Source of the DNA: Halopenitus persicus
GTDB lineage: Archaea > Halobacteriota > Halobacteria > Halobacteriales > Haloferacaceae
Reading direction: 5' to 3'
NCBI RefSeq assembly: GCF_900107205.1
Contig: NZ_FNPC01000004.1
Location: 186,001-250,000, forward strand
DNA: 64,000 nt
A model generated the notes under the pieces. It was not told the origin of the DNA, ran no database searches, and saw only the letters and a list, made by a program, of their open reading frames with translations. Shown in pieces: positions 17,062-24,236 of the stretch. Each line of letters begins with the position of its first letter. Position 1 is the stretch's first letter. The translations under genes were made by a program, and so were the position numbers.

Positions 17062-18219
17062 CTATTTAAACCAGCGGCGGATCCGGACGCGGAGCGGCAC
17101 CGGGTGTCGCCGCCGGTCGAGCCGGATGGGATCGATCCCGATCAGCGCGACGGCCAGCACGACGAACCCGACCCCCAGGAGGACGTCGATGACCACGATC
17201 GGCAGCCAGGGGTGGATCCCGTGTAGCGTCAGGATGACGCCGGTCGGCAGGAGCGCGAGGTACCGATGTTCCCGGATCGACGCCGTGTACACGCCGGTGT
17301 CGGGCGGCGCCTGGATCGTGACGGTGACGTTCGTCGTCTCGCCGCCGGGAACGGAGACGGTCTCCGGGGAGACGGTCACGCCGCCGCTCGTCGGCTCGAT
17401 CACCCCCACGACCGGGAACGGACCGTTCGAGGGCACGACGTAGGTGACGTTCTTCGTCGTGCCCTGCTGGATGACGCTCGGGTTCTCGGAGGCGACCTCG
17501 GAGCTCACGAACTGGAAGGTGTGCGTTCCGGCGGGAACGACCATGCTGGCCGTCACCAGGAGGATCAACACGACCGCCATCGCCCCGATGACGGTCTGTG
17601 GCGTGATGGAGCCGGTCCACCGCGAGGTGTGGCGGTCGCGCCGCCGCGAGTCCGACCGCTCGGCGAGCGAGGCGAGCACGTAGGTGACGACGCCGAACCC
17701 GAACATGAGATAGACCGCCCCCTGGGTCCCGAGGAACGCCCTGGTGCCGAACGTGGACGCCAGGAACTGCTGGAGGGACCCAACCGCGCCGCTCGCGCCG
17801 GTGACGACGGTGCCGAATCCCGGGATCACCACGACGTTCCCGCCGATCTGGAGCGCCTTCGCCTCGATCCGTCCCGGATCGACCGGCGGCTCGGCGCCGT
17901 CCTGGTCGGTGACCGGGTTCGCGTCCCCGCGGGTGATGTAGCCCGACTCCGTCTCGCCGACCACCCGGTGCGTGACCAGCCCGCCGCCGTGGAGGTTGAC
18001 CGCGTCGAAGACGATCACGTCGCCCGGTTCGACCGGACCCGCGACCTCGGTGGGGACCGCGATGAACCCGTCTCCGGGCTCCAGCGTCGGCGACATGCTC
18101 CCGGTTTCGACGTAGCTCACGCCCATCGGCTGGCCCAACGCCGCGCCCGCCAGTATCGAGAGCGCGATGAGGACCGCGATGATCGTGACGAGCCCGGTGA
18201 GGAGACGTGTGAGGTTCAT
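17062..18219 (-). CDS. SipW-like signal peptidase I with extended C-terminal region
   Basis: A 385-residue membrane peptidase of the archaeal/ER S26B class. A first transmembrane helix occupies residues 5-28. The nucleophile is in TGSMSP (Ser41), the catalytic His in LVTHRVV (His84), and the conserved Asp in TRGDAN (Asp99), so the Ser-His-Asp set of the SipW/Sec11 type is complete. It should clip signal peptides at the outer face of the membrane. After about residue 145 it continues with two or three more transmembrane segments and an external beta-rich domain rich in Thr/Val, which is longer than plain signal peptidases. Context suggests its substrate is the SipW-type signal at 19177. Confidence 0.9.
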   Translation of the reverse strand: MNLTRLLTGLVTIIAVLIALSILAGAALGQPMGVSYVETGSMSPTLEPGDGFIAVPTEVAGPVEPGDVIVFDAVNLHGGGLVTHRVVGETESGYITRGDANPVTDQDGAEPPVDPGRIEAKALQIGGNVVVIPGFGTVVTGASGAVGSLQQFLASTFGTRAFLGTQGAVYLMFGFGVVTYVLASLAERSDSRRRDRHTSRWTGSITPQTVIGAMAVVLILLVTASMVVPAGTHTFQFVSSEVASENPSVIQQGTTKNVTYVVPSNGPFPVVGVIEPTSGGVTVSPETVSVPGGETTNVTVTIQAPPDTGVYTASIREHRYLALLPTGVILTLHGIHPWLPIVVIDVLLGVGFVVLAVALIGIDPIRLDRRRHPVPLRVRIRRWFK

Positions 18220-18563
18220 CCTGAAGCGACGGCGATCGACGTGACGGGAGCCGGCACAGCGGCGGCGATGTGACGGCGTTCGGCGCGCCGACCGTCGGTG
18301 ACCCTTACCGCGGGCCGGTCGCACGGGACGTCCGGTCGATCGTATGTACGTCCGCTACGTCCCCGACCGGAATGAAGCTGTCCCCGCGACCGTGGCTACG
18401 TGTGGTCACTCATCGACTGGCTGTGGTCACTCATCGGCTGTCCGCAGCCCGTCCATCGACTGGCCGTGGTTACCCGACGGACCGTTCGTTCGACCCGATT
18501 CGGGCGCGACGTCCCCAAATACTTCAGTTAACTAATTATATGTTCGCTACATATACGCCGACG
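18220..18563. other. Divergent intergenic region with direct repeat and promoter
   Basis: This gap separates the signal peptidase gene from the small ORF at 18564. A near-perfect direct repeat (TGTGGTCACTCATCGACTGG, period 21) occurs at 18401 and 18422, and a strong AT-rich promoter-like stretch lies at 18517-18545. I see no protein gene in it. Confidence 0.6.
18536..18541 (+). promoter_or_regulatory. TATA element of the small-ORF/membrane-protein unit
   Basis: TTATAT within an AT-rich block, centred 26 bases before the ATG at 18564. It predicts transcription starting at or near that ATG. Confidence 0.55.
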
Positions 18564-18617
18564 ATGATGAGTCCGGACCGCAAGCGCCGGCGGCTCACGT
18601 CGGGGAAACGGCGATGA
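18564..18617 (+). CDS. Possible 17-residue basic leader peptide
   Basis: A short frame of 17 codons (MMSPDRKRRRLTSGKRR) starts exactly where the TATA element predicts the transcript to begin. Its stop overlaps the next start as ATGA at 18614-18617. Nine of the 17 residues are Arg or Lys. The arrangement suggests a leaderless small ORF whose translation delivers ribosomes to the membrane-protein gene. No homologue is known to me, so coding is inferred only from promoter spacing and stop-start overlap. It could equally be part of a 5' leader. Confidence 0.4.
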   Translation: MMSPDRKRRRLTSGKRR

Positions 18618-18979
18618 GACCGACGTCGAGAGCGGATGATTCCGACCCGTTTGCCCCCTCCATCGCGGCGTTAACCGCGCTGACGCCGTGGTGGTGGTTC
18701 GGGGCGCTCGCGTTCTTCGGAGCCGGCGATCTCCTCACCACGGCGGTCGGGCTGTATCTGCCGACGATCGTCGAGGCAAGCCCCGTCGGGGTGTGGATCG
18801 TTCGATCGTTCGGCATCTGGACGATCGCGCCGGTCAAGGTCCTGCTGCTCGGCGGCTTCTTCACGCTGTGGGTCGCCGTGCCGCGCCCCCACAACGTGGG
18901 CATCCCGCTCGGGCTGTGCGCGCTGGGCGTCCTCGTTACCGGCTGGAATCTCTCGATCATCGTGCTGGGGCTCGTCTGA
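18614..18979 (+). CDS. Four-helix membrane protein of unknown function
   Basis: A 121-residue protein with about four hydrophobic segments: WWWFGALAFFGAGDLLTTAVGLY, the segment around VGVWIVRSFGIWTIAP, VKVLLLGGFFTLWVAV, and GLCALGVLVTGWNLSII. A short polar N-terminus precedes them. GAGDLLTT in the first helix is a mildly conserved-looking acidic spot. No recognised family. It sits between the divergent signal peptidase and the SipW-signal repeat protein, so it may belong to the same surface system, but nothing in its sequence proves that. Translation is probably coupled to the small ORF before it. Confidence 0.65.
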   Translation: MRPTSRADDSDPFAPSIAALTALTPWWWFGALAFFGAGDLLTTAVGLYLPTIVEASPVGVWIVRSFGIWTIAPVKVLLLGGFFTLWVAVPRPHNVGIPLGLCALGVLVTGWNLSIIVLGLV

Positions 18980-19131
18980 CGCCGTCGGCGGTGCGGGAGA
19001 CGCCATCGACGCGCCGGTGACTGGGTTCGTCGAGTCGACCACGATACCGGCGCAGCACGCCTCACGGCCGGATTTTGAGCTCATCGACAGGCTCAAGTCC
19101 GATCGGGCCGTTGTTTCCGTATCGAGTAGTA

Positions 19132-19143
19132 TAAACGCGTTTA
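19132..19143. promoter_or_regulatory. 12-bp palindrome upstream of repeat-protein gene
   Basis: TAAACGCGTTTA is a perfect palindrome 34 bases before the ATG at 19177. An AT-rich element (TACATAAT) lies between them at the TATA distance. A regulator binding here could control the gene. Confidence 0.4.
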
Positions 19144-19176
19144 CATAATTTCGGCTGGTCAACGGAACAATCAACG

Positions 19177-20646
19177 ATGCCAACACTGGTCAAATGGGTG
19201 AGTCTGCTGGTCATCGTCACCAGCCTCTCGGCCATCGTGTTCGGAACCGGCGCCTTCTCGGCCGTGACCGCCGACCGGATCGGCGAGATCGATACGGCGA
19301 GCGACGAGTCCGCCCTGCTCGGCGTCGACGTCGAACGACCCGTGGAGGCAAGCGGCGGCAGCACGCTCGTCACGGTCACGAACAACGCCAATCAGCCGCT
19401 CGTCGTCGAGATCTCGCTCACCTCGAACACCGATCCGGGCGTCAGCATTCCGAACGGCCTCCAGCAAGCGACGCTTGCCCCCGGCGAGAGCACGACGTTC
19501 TCGGTCAACGTGAATCCCGCACGTCGGCCGGAAACGATCGAGTTCGATCTGACCGCCGTCGGCGAAGGGGGCGACGGCATCAGCGTGTCCCTTACGCGGT
19601 CGACCGTCGTCGAGGAGATCGACGTCGGGGCCTGTACCGGTCCGCGGCAGGTGTTCGATCGGAACGTCAACGGCGACATCGACGTCGACAACGGCTCCGT
19701 CGTGCTCTCGCCGACGGTGGCGGTGAACGGCGACGTGGACGCCGCCGAGTGCGTGATCGTCAAGGACAAGGGACGGATCGGCGGCGACGTGTCGGCCGGC
19801 GCGGCGGTCCAGCTCGGCTCGAGCGCTCAGATCAACGGCGCCATCGATGCGGGCGGTGACGTCACCCTCGGCGAGAAGGCTCAAGCCAAGGGCGACGTCG
19901 ATACGGAGGGCGACGTTTCGGCCGGCGGGAAGTCACAGATCGGGGGCGACACGACCGCCGGCGGCGACGTCTCCGTCGGCTCGAAGGCCCAGATCAAGGG
20001 TGACGCCGATGCCGGCGGGAACGTGGACCTCGGCTCGAAGGCCCAGATCAAAGGGTCTGCGGACGCCGGCGGCGACGTCTCCGTCGGCTCGAAGGCCCAG
20101 ATCGGGGGCGACACGACCGCCGGCGGGGACGTCGCTGCCGGCGAGAACGCGCAACTCAAGGGAGACACCGATGCCGGCGGGAGCATCTCGCTCGGTACCG
20201 GAGCGCAGATCAAAGGGTCGGCGGACGCCGGTGGCGGCATCTCGATCGGCGAGAACGCTCAGATCCAAGGCGCCGCGACCGCGGACGGCGGCGGCGTCTC
20301 CGTCGGTCGGAACGGCCAGATCAAGGGCGACGTCAGCGCGGCTGATGACGTCTCCCTGGGCGCGAACGCCCAGATCAAAGGCGACGCCGACGCCGGCGGC
20401 GACGTTTCGCTCGGCAGGAACGCCCAGGTCAAAGGCGATCTCACGGCCGGCAGCGGCCTCGAACTCGGCGAGAACGCGCGGGTCGACGGCGACGTCTCGA
20501 TCGGCTCGCATACCACGCTGCGGATGGGTCCGAATTCGGCCATCACCGGCGAGGCCGAGGCCGACGACCCCTCGACGGTGACGATCGAATGCGCTCCCGG
20601 GGCGCGGATCGACGGGACGCCGTGTGACTCCTACACCTTTGGGTGA
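19177..20646 (+). CDS. SipW-type exported protein with bactofilin-like repeats
   Basis: A 489-residue protein. The start has a hydrophobic signal ending FGTGAFSAVTADR (residues 22-34). This is the SipW-dependent signal pattern seen in camelysin/TasA-like and haloarchaeal DUF1102-type proteins. Residues 35-145 form a beta-rich domain (TLVTVTNNANQPLVVEISL). From about 200 to 455 there are some 13 copies of an 18-residue repeat, consensus GDVSVGSKAQIKGDADAG, typical of a bactofilin-like or hexapeptide-like beta-solenoid. Cysteines flank the repeats (Cys152, Cys192 before; Cys472, Cys483 after). Predicted role: an exported polymer-forming surface protein processed by the neighbouring signal peptidase. 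The polymer idea is inference. Confidence 0.85.
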   Translation: MPTLVKWVSLLVIVTSLSAIVFGTGAFSAVTADRIGEIDTASDESALLGVDVERPVEASGGSTLVTVTNNANQPLVVEISLTSNTDPGVSIPNGLQQATLAPGESTTFSVNVNPARRPETIEFDLTAVGEGGDGISVSLTRSTVVEEIDVGACTGPRQVFDRNVNGDIDVDNGSVVLSPTVAVNGDVDAAECVIVKDKGRIGGDVSAGAAVQLGSSAQINGAIDAGGDVTLGEKAQAKGDVDTEGDVSAGGKSQIGGDTTAGGDVSVGSKAQIKGDADAGGNVDLGSKAQIKGSADAGGDVSVGSKAQIGGDTTAGGDVAAGENAQLKGDTDAGGSISLGTGAQIKGSADAGGGISIGENAQIQGAATADGGGVSVGRNGQIKGDVSAADDVSLGANAQIKGDADAGGDVSLGRNAQVKGDLTAGSGLELGENARVDGDVSIGSHTTLRMGPNSAITGEAEADDPSTVTIECAPGARIDGTPCDSYTFG

Positions 20647-20722
20647 TGGTCTCCGAACGAGTCGTTCGAAGCCGGACGGAGCGTGACTCACGGTCGGAGG
20701 CGGACTCCTCCCCGATTCACAT

Positions 20723-20770
20723 CTCTCTCGGCTTTCCTGCCGAACGTAGTGAGACTGAAAGCCGAGAGAG
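20723..20770. repeat. Perfect 14-bp inverted repeat at the element edge
   Basis: CTCTCTCGGCTTTC (20723-20736) and GAAAGCCGAGAGAG (20757-20770) pair perfectly around a 20-base loop. The right arm is the acceptor-stem part of the decayed tRNA 3'-end copy. It could act as a hairpin terminator for the repeat-protein gene, or be a remnant of the recombination site. Confidence 0.7.
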
Positions 20771-20787
20771 GGATTTGAACACCGACG
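20737..20787 (-). repeat. Decayed tRNA 3'-end copy (candidate att site)
   Basis: On the minus strand this reads GTGTTCAAATCCCTC, then TCTCGGC, then TTTC. It is the T-arm and acceptor 3' strand of a tRNA. It aligns with the 3' end of tRNA-Thr and the adjoining flank (23975-24022), including TTCAAATCCCTC, CGGCTTTC and TCACT-CGTTC. The 5' half of a tRNA is absent. Confidence 0.65.
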
Positions 20788-20828
20788 GTACGGCGCGGCG
20801 TTCTGCGGGGAGTACTCAGAAGCAAGCA

Positions 20829-21533
20829 ATGGAACTCAAACCCACATCCCCGAGGGACGCACGGACTCGGTCCCTGAACAAGAAGCGAACTCACGTCACC
20901 GAGAAGACGATCTACAACTACGACACCGCACTCACGCGGCTTATCGAGTTCTTGGAGAACGAGGGAACCGCCGATATGCGTGACGTGAGCAGCGACACTA
21001 TCGCACGGTTTGAGGAATGGCGGTTGGAGTCGGTCAAGCCGATCACCGCCCGGAACGATATGCGGACGATCCGGAATTTCATTCAGTTCTGCGAGTCCAT
21101 ACAGGCCGTCCCTATCGGGCTCCACGAACTCATCCAGATCACGAAGGTCAAACAGGAGGACGAGATCTGCGACGACGTACTACTCCGCGAGGAGGCAGTT
21201 CAGATCCTCGACCAACTTGAGAAGTACCAGTACGCGAGCCTCCGCCACGTCACCATCCGACTCCTGTGGAAGTGCGGAATGCGAATCAGCGGTCTCCGTA
21301 CGCTTGACGTGGACGACTTTGATGAGGGACGGCCGGCGATCGAGATCCGACACCGGCCGGAGACAGGAACTCCTCTGAAGCGGAAACACAACAGCGAGCG
21401 GGACGTGCTGATCCGGCCCGACACCGCCGATGTGGTTGCCGACTTCATTCAGAACCGCCGGCCTGACGTGACCGACGACCACGACCGCGAGCCGCTAATT
21501 GCTACGGACTACGGGCAAGAAGTCCCCGAGTGA
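20829..21533 (+). pseudogene. Truncated tyrosine recombinase (XerC/D-like integrase)
   Basis: A 234-residue N-terminal portion of a phage-type integrase. The SAM-like core-binding domain covers residues about 10-110 (TIYNYDTALTRLIEFLENEG, then ARNDMRTIRNFIQFCE). The catalytic domain begins with LLWKCGMRISGLRTLDVDD, which holds the first active-site arginine, and TPLKRKHNSERDV, which holds the beta-hairpin lysine. The frame stops at ATDYGQEVPE, so the second half of the catalytic domain with His-x2-Arg and the tyrosine nucleophile is missing. No continuation is visible in the other frames after the stop. It is probably inactive. It faces into the element, directly after the candidate att site. 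Confidence 0.85.
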
Positions 21534-21602
21534 GAACCCCACTCCTGTGGATCCCTTGTTCGGTGAGATGTTTTATACCTGACAGGTTTGCCGGCGTAGT
21601 TC

Positions 21603-21615
21603 TTACATTGTAAGT
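21603..21615. promoter_or_regulatory. Palindrome upstream of the winged-helix gene
   Basis: CTTACA-T-TGTAAG is a perfect hyphenated palindrome 41 bases before the ATG at 21656. TTGTAAG recurs at 21630 within the likely TATA region. This is a candidate autoregulatory site for the adjacent regulator. Confidence 0.4.
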
Positions 21616-21655
21616 TCTTCGTAGGTTATTTGTAAGCCTATCTCCTATATCTGGT

Positions 21656-22444
21656 ATGGCCATAGAAAGCCGGCAATCTGAGTTGGAGAAGAACGACGGG
21701 AAAGTTCTGAATGTGCTTTTAGATGGCAGAGCAAATCCACTGCTCATACGTGACAAAACTGACTTGGACAAAGGCGAAACAAATACTATACTTGTTCGTC
21801 TCGGAAGACAGGGTTTTGTGAATCAAGTCACCCGTGGGTTGTATGAAATCACAGAGAAAGGAAAGTCGGCTATCTGTTCGTCTCAATCAAACCGAAGATT
21901 CCATCCTCCCATTAAAGAATCCGATAAAGAGACATTCCCGCTAAAGGCCAACGAAACCGAGCAGTCGGGGTATATGCAATGGATTTTATTAGGAGTAAAT
22001 GATGAGGCAGGATTCTATTTTGATCGTACCAAAAGAACAGTTCATAAGGTCACTACTGATGAGGGCGAGTTGATTGAAGAAGATTCTTGGAGTATTCAGG
22101 ATCGTGTTTATGGAGAATCAGCGTCGGAGCGTGTATTAACCTACGTTGAAGTAGAGCAAAGGGATCAAATATGGGACCGTTGGTCGGAGTATTCTCTTGC
22201 TATCAGCTTCGCTAATGCTATGAAAACGCTGGCTCCTACGTTGCTCTCGGATAGAGAATGTTTGGTATACTCAATGGTTCAGATATTTGATATTCAGGGC
22301 ACAGACACACTTTCATTTACTGATGAAACTTCTATGAGTACGGCGTCAGAAACACGCAGAGTGGAGAGAAAATTGGAGGAAAGTCAAGATCTGTTAGAAT
22401 GGATTCGTGGATATTCAGGAGCACTGATAGGGCCCTCAAAATAA
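21656..22444 (+). CDS. Winged-helix regulator-like protein of element origin
   Basis: A 262-residue protein. Residues about 12-75 form a winged helix-turn-helix (KVLNVLLDGRANPLLIRDKT, then TNTILVRLGRQGFVNQVTRG, then LYEITEKGKSAI), the layout of MarR/PhiH1-repressor-like DNA-binding domains. The remaining 180 residues match no family known to me and may form a sensor or effector domain. Base composition and codon choice (many A/T-ending codons) differ sharply from the neighbours, which supports foreign origin. Palindromic half-sites ahead of it suggest autoregulation. It could be the repressor of the former virus or plasmid. Confidence 0.7.
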   Translation: MAIESRQSELEKNDGKVLNVLLDGRANPLLIRDKTDLDKGETNTILVRLGRQGFVNQVTRGLYEITEKGKSAICSSQSNRRFHPPIKESDKETFPLKANETEQSGYMQWILLGVNDEAGFYFDRTKRTVHKVTTDEGELIEEDSWSIQDRVYGESASERVLTYVEVEQRDQIWDRWSEYSLAISFANAMKTLAPTLLSDRECLVYSMVQIFDIQGTDTLSFTDETSMSTASETRRVERKLEESQDLLEWIRGYSGALIGPSK

Positions 22445-22570
22445 CCATCGCGCCGTTCTGTCGCAATTCGAACCTCGGTGAAGTTCTAACCACAGACGAG
22501 TTCACGGGAGGAGCTTTCACGCCGCCGTAGACGGCCGTAGCGCCAAAAGCGGCGAGGAAACAGCATTCCT

Positions 22571-22750
22571 ATTCCCCGAAGCGATGATGGCGTGGTGGAG
22601 TTTCTGGAGCGTCTGGAGGCAGATCGTGCCGAGGTTGAGGAGACCGACATAGCCGAACTCGAAGCCGGGATCGATGATGCTGTGTACGACTTGTTCGACC
22701 TATCTGCGGAAGAACGCGCCGTCGTGGAAGACTACCTCGAAGTTTTCTAA
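22571..22750 (+). pseudogene. C-terminal fragment of a DNA methyltransferase/RM protein
   Basis: An open frame without a start codon reads VVEFLERLEADRAEVEETDI, then AELEAGIDDAVYDLFDLSAE, and ends VVEDYLEVF before TAA at 22748. The end of this frame closely resembles the last helix of type II or BREX-like N6-adenine methyltransferases, where IDxxVYxLYxLTxEE-x-IVE is typical. Upstream in this frame a stop lies at 22538-22540, so only the tail remains. It probably marks a restriction-modification gene lost from this element. Confidence 0.55.
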
Positions 22751-22940
22751 GCTGGGTGGGTGGTCGGGGGGTGTTCTCACGCAAGATGGTCGTTTTTGTA
22801 ACTTCTCATACATATGTATATCAATCAACACCCCCTAATTTCGGATACAATACGCGTTCTATCCCTCGATTATCCTTTCCAGCCTTTACTTTCACCCCGG
22901 TGCCAGTACAACTAAAATTCTCAAGCGCCACTTATTTGAT

Positions 22941-23132
22941 ATGGCATCAAGCCTGAATCTTGGCGACCTGCCAAGTTGGATTATGGTGTTGCTAATCGGT
23001 CTCGGTATCGTGTGGGCCACCTCTAATGGTGTCCTCGGTAGCGAGTATGAGTCGTGGGGTCGAATAATGATGATCGCTGCTGGTGGATTGGGGGCGTTCT
23101 ACTTCTTGACCGATGTTGGCCGGAAGCTCTGA
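22941..23132 (+). CDS. Small two-helix membrane protein
   Basis: A 63-residue protein. After a short polar start (MASSLNLGDLP) come two hydrophobic segments: WIMVLLIGLGIVWATSNGVL, and IMMIAAGGLGAFYFLTDVG. It ends in GRKL. The composition is AT-rich, like the surrounding element. No family is recognised. Small membrane proteins in a row are common in haloarchaeal pleomorphic viruses and their proviruses, so a viral origin is plausible but unproven. An AT-rich spot about 26 bases upstream (CTAAAATT) fits a TATA element for a leaderless message. Confidence 0.6.
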   Translation: MASSLNLGDLPSWIMVLLIGLGIVWATSNGVLGSEYESWGRIMMIAAGGLGAFYFLTDVGRKL

Positions 23133-23163
23133 AAAAACAACCACAGACTCGGGGTAAACTACC

Positions 23164-23475
23164 ATGAGATCAAAACGAAAGTCCGCCGGAGGATTGGTCG
23201 CGAAATTGGTTTTCGTGAAGCGAGCAATCGGTATTGTAGCAGTCTTAGGTGTGTTCTACCTAACGATCCCATGGGGAATAATGAACGTAGCAAGCCAAGG
23301 TGAAGACCTCACCACAGCCGAGTTCATGGGTGTTATCAACGTATGGGCGACAGGGCTGATAGAGAATATACTGCTCGTTGTTTTGTTGCTGTTCATCGCT
23401 GTACTCACGTATGGCCCTGAGGTACTCGACCTCGTGGGAGGTCCGGAAAGACAGAACTCACCACCAAGATATTGA
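23164..23475 (+). CDS. Small membrane protein, second of a pair
   Basis: A 103-residue protein with a basic start (MRSKRKSAGG) and two hydrophobic segments: AIGIVAVLGVFYLTIPWGIM, and after a loop of about 25 residues a segment containing ENILLVVLLLFIAVLTYGPE. It follows the gene at 22941 by 31 bases in the same direction, so the two are probably cotranscribed. No family is recognised. Like its partner it has AT-rich codon use and likely belongs to the integrated element. Confidence 0.6.
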   Translation: MRSKRKSAGGLVAKLVFVKRAIGIVAVLGVFYLTIPWGIMNVASQGEDLTTAEFMGVINVWATGLIENILLVVLLLFIAVLTYGPEVLDLVGGPERQNSPPRY

Positions 23476-23996
23476 GATCCCATCAACGATCTCGCCAGCG
23501 GTCAGAACCATTCTTCGGACAAACTACACCTATCTCAGAGTGTGATGTGTCCGGAAAGAGAGCCACATTGCGGTAGAACCGCCGTCGTCAACTTCCGTCC
23601 ACCCTTGGACCAGTCCTACCCGAATCTACGCAGAATCGTATAGGATCAGGGCAAAATTCGAGATCGGTTCTCGGCCTAACTTGATGTCCCGCACGCAAGC
23701 CGCCTGACCGTGTTTTAACCGGTCTTCAGGGGTTATGGTGTCATTGTCGGAGCGTTCTATCGCAATGAAGTTACCAATGACCGGACCCCACCGGAGGCTC
23801 GCGCGCGCCAGCCATCCTTTATCAAAACCACGTCACAGCTCAACGGCGACCCCATTACCGAATCAAATGTTGGCGGCAATCCCGTCCGCGAGACCGAATC
23901 AAATGTCGTTCCTCGTGGGGTGCCTATATGCGAAAAGCAAAGTATGAGGGACTCTAACGGGTGATTGTACTCCCTCGCTGAACGAAGTGAAGCGAA
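23476..23996. other. Non-coding end of the integrated element
   Basis: No convincing gene is seen in this 521-base stretch. It contains two copies of ACCGAATCAAATGT (near 23858 and 23892), a TATA-like TTTTAACC at 23713, and a flank directly next to the tRNA that resembles the candidate att site at 20737-20787. Probably decayed element DNA. Confidence 0.5.
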
Positions 23997-24069
23997 AGCC
24001 GGAGGAGGGATTTGAACCCTCGACCTATTCCTTACGAAGGAATCGCTCTGCCAGCTGAGCTACTCCGGC
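23997..24069 (-). tRNA. tRNA-Thr (CGT anticodon)
   Basis: On the minus strand 73 bases fold as a standard tRNA. The acceptor GCCGGAG pairs with CTCCGGC, and the D-arm is GCTC/GAGC. The anticodon stem ATTCC/GGAAT encloses the loop TTCGTAA, giving anticodon CGT for the threonine codon ACG. The T-arm is GAGGG-TTCAAAT-CCCTC and the discriminator base is T. No intron and no encoded CCA. AAATAAG about 33 bases upstream of the 5' end could be its TATA element. The 3' half matches the decayed copy at 20737, so this gene is the probable integration target. Confidence 0.95.
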
Positions 24070-24236
24070 GCGCGTACTCCCGTCTACCCGGATGAGGGAA
24101 ATAAGGCTTCCGAAACCGCACCACGACGCCGCGGGAGAGCACGTCCCACACGCCCGGCTGTCGAGGCTGTCGCCGGCACACGCCCGTCGCTTCCGGGACT
24201 TCGCTGACCCGCGCGCGGCGGCCGAACCGTTCCGAC

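Larger units (their letters stand above)
20737..24069. mobile_element. Decayed integrated element next to tRNA-Thr
   Basis: The segment starts at a tRNA 3'-end remnant and a truncated integrase, and ends at an intact tRNA-Thr whose 3' end points inward. From about 21,550 to 23,950 the DNA is clearly richer in A and T than the rest of the window. It holds a winged-helix regulator, a methyltransferase tail fragment and two small membrane proteins. Together these are the usual signs of an integrated virus or plasmid. The broken integrase and the imprecise end repeats suggest that it can no longer excise by itself. Confidence 0.7.

Noticed and set aside
22332-22520. 62-codon minus-strand frame starting KAPPVNSSVVRTSP
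   Set aside because: It overlaps the end of the winged-helix gene on the opposite strand and is not recognisable as a complete protein; it could be a scrap of a transposon gene but I cannot support that.
23735-23947. 70-codon frame in the non-coding end of the integrated element
   Set aside because: No domain, Pro/Ser/Arg-rich composition, and the TATA-like spot lies too close to its ATG; more likely chance.
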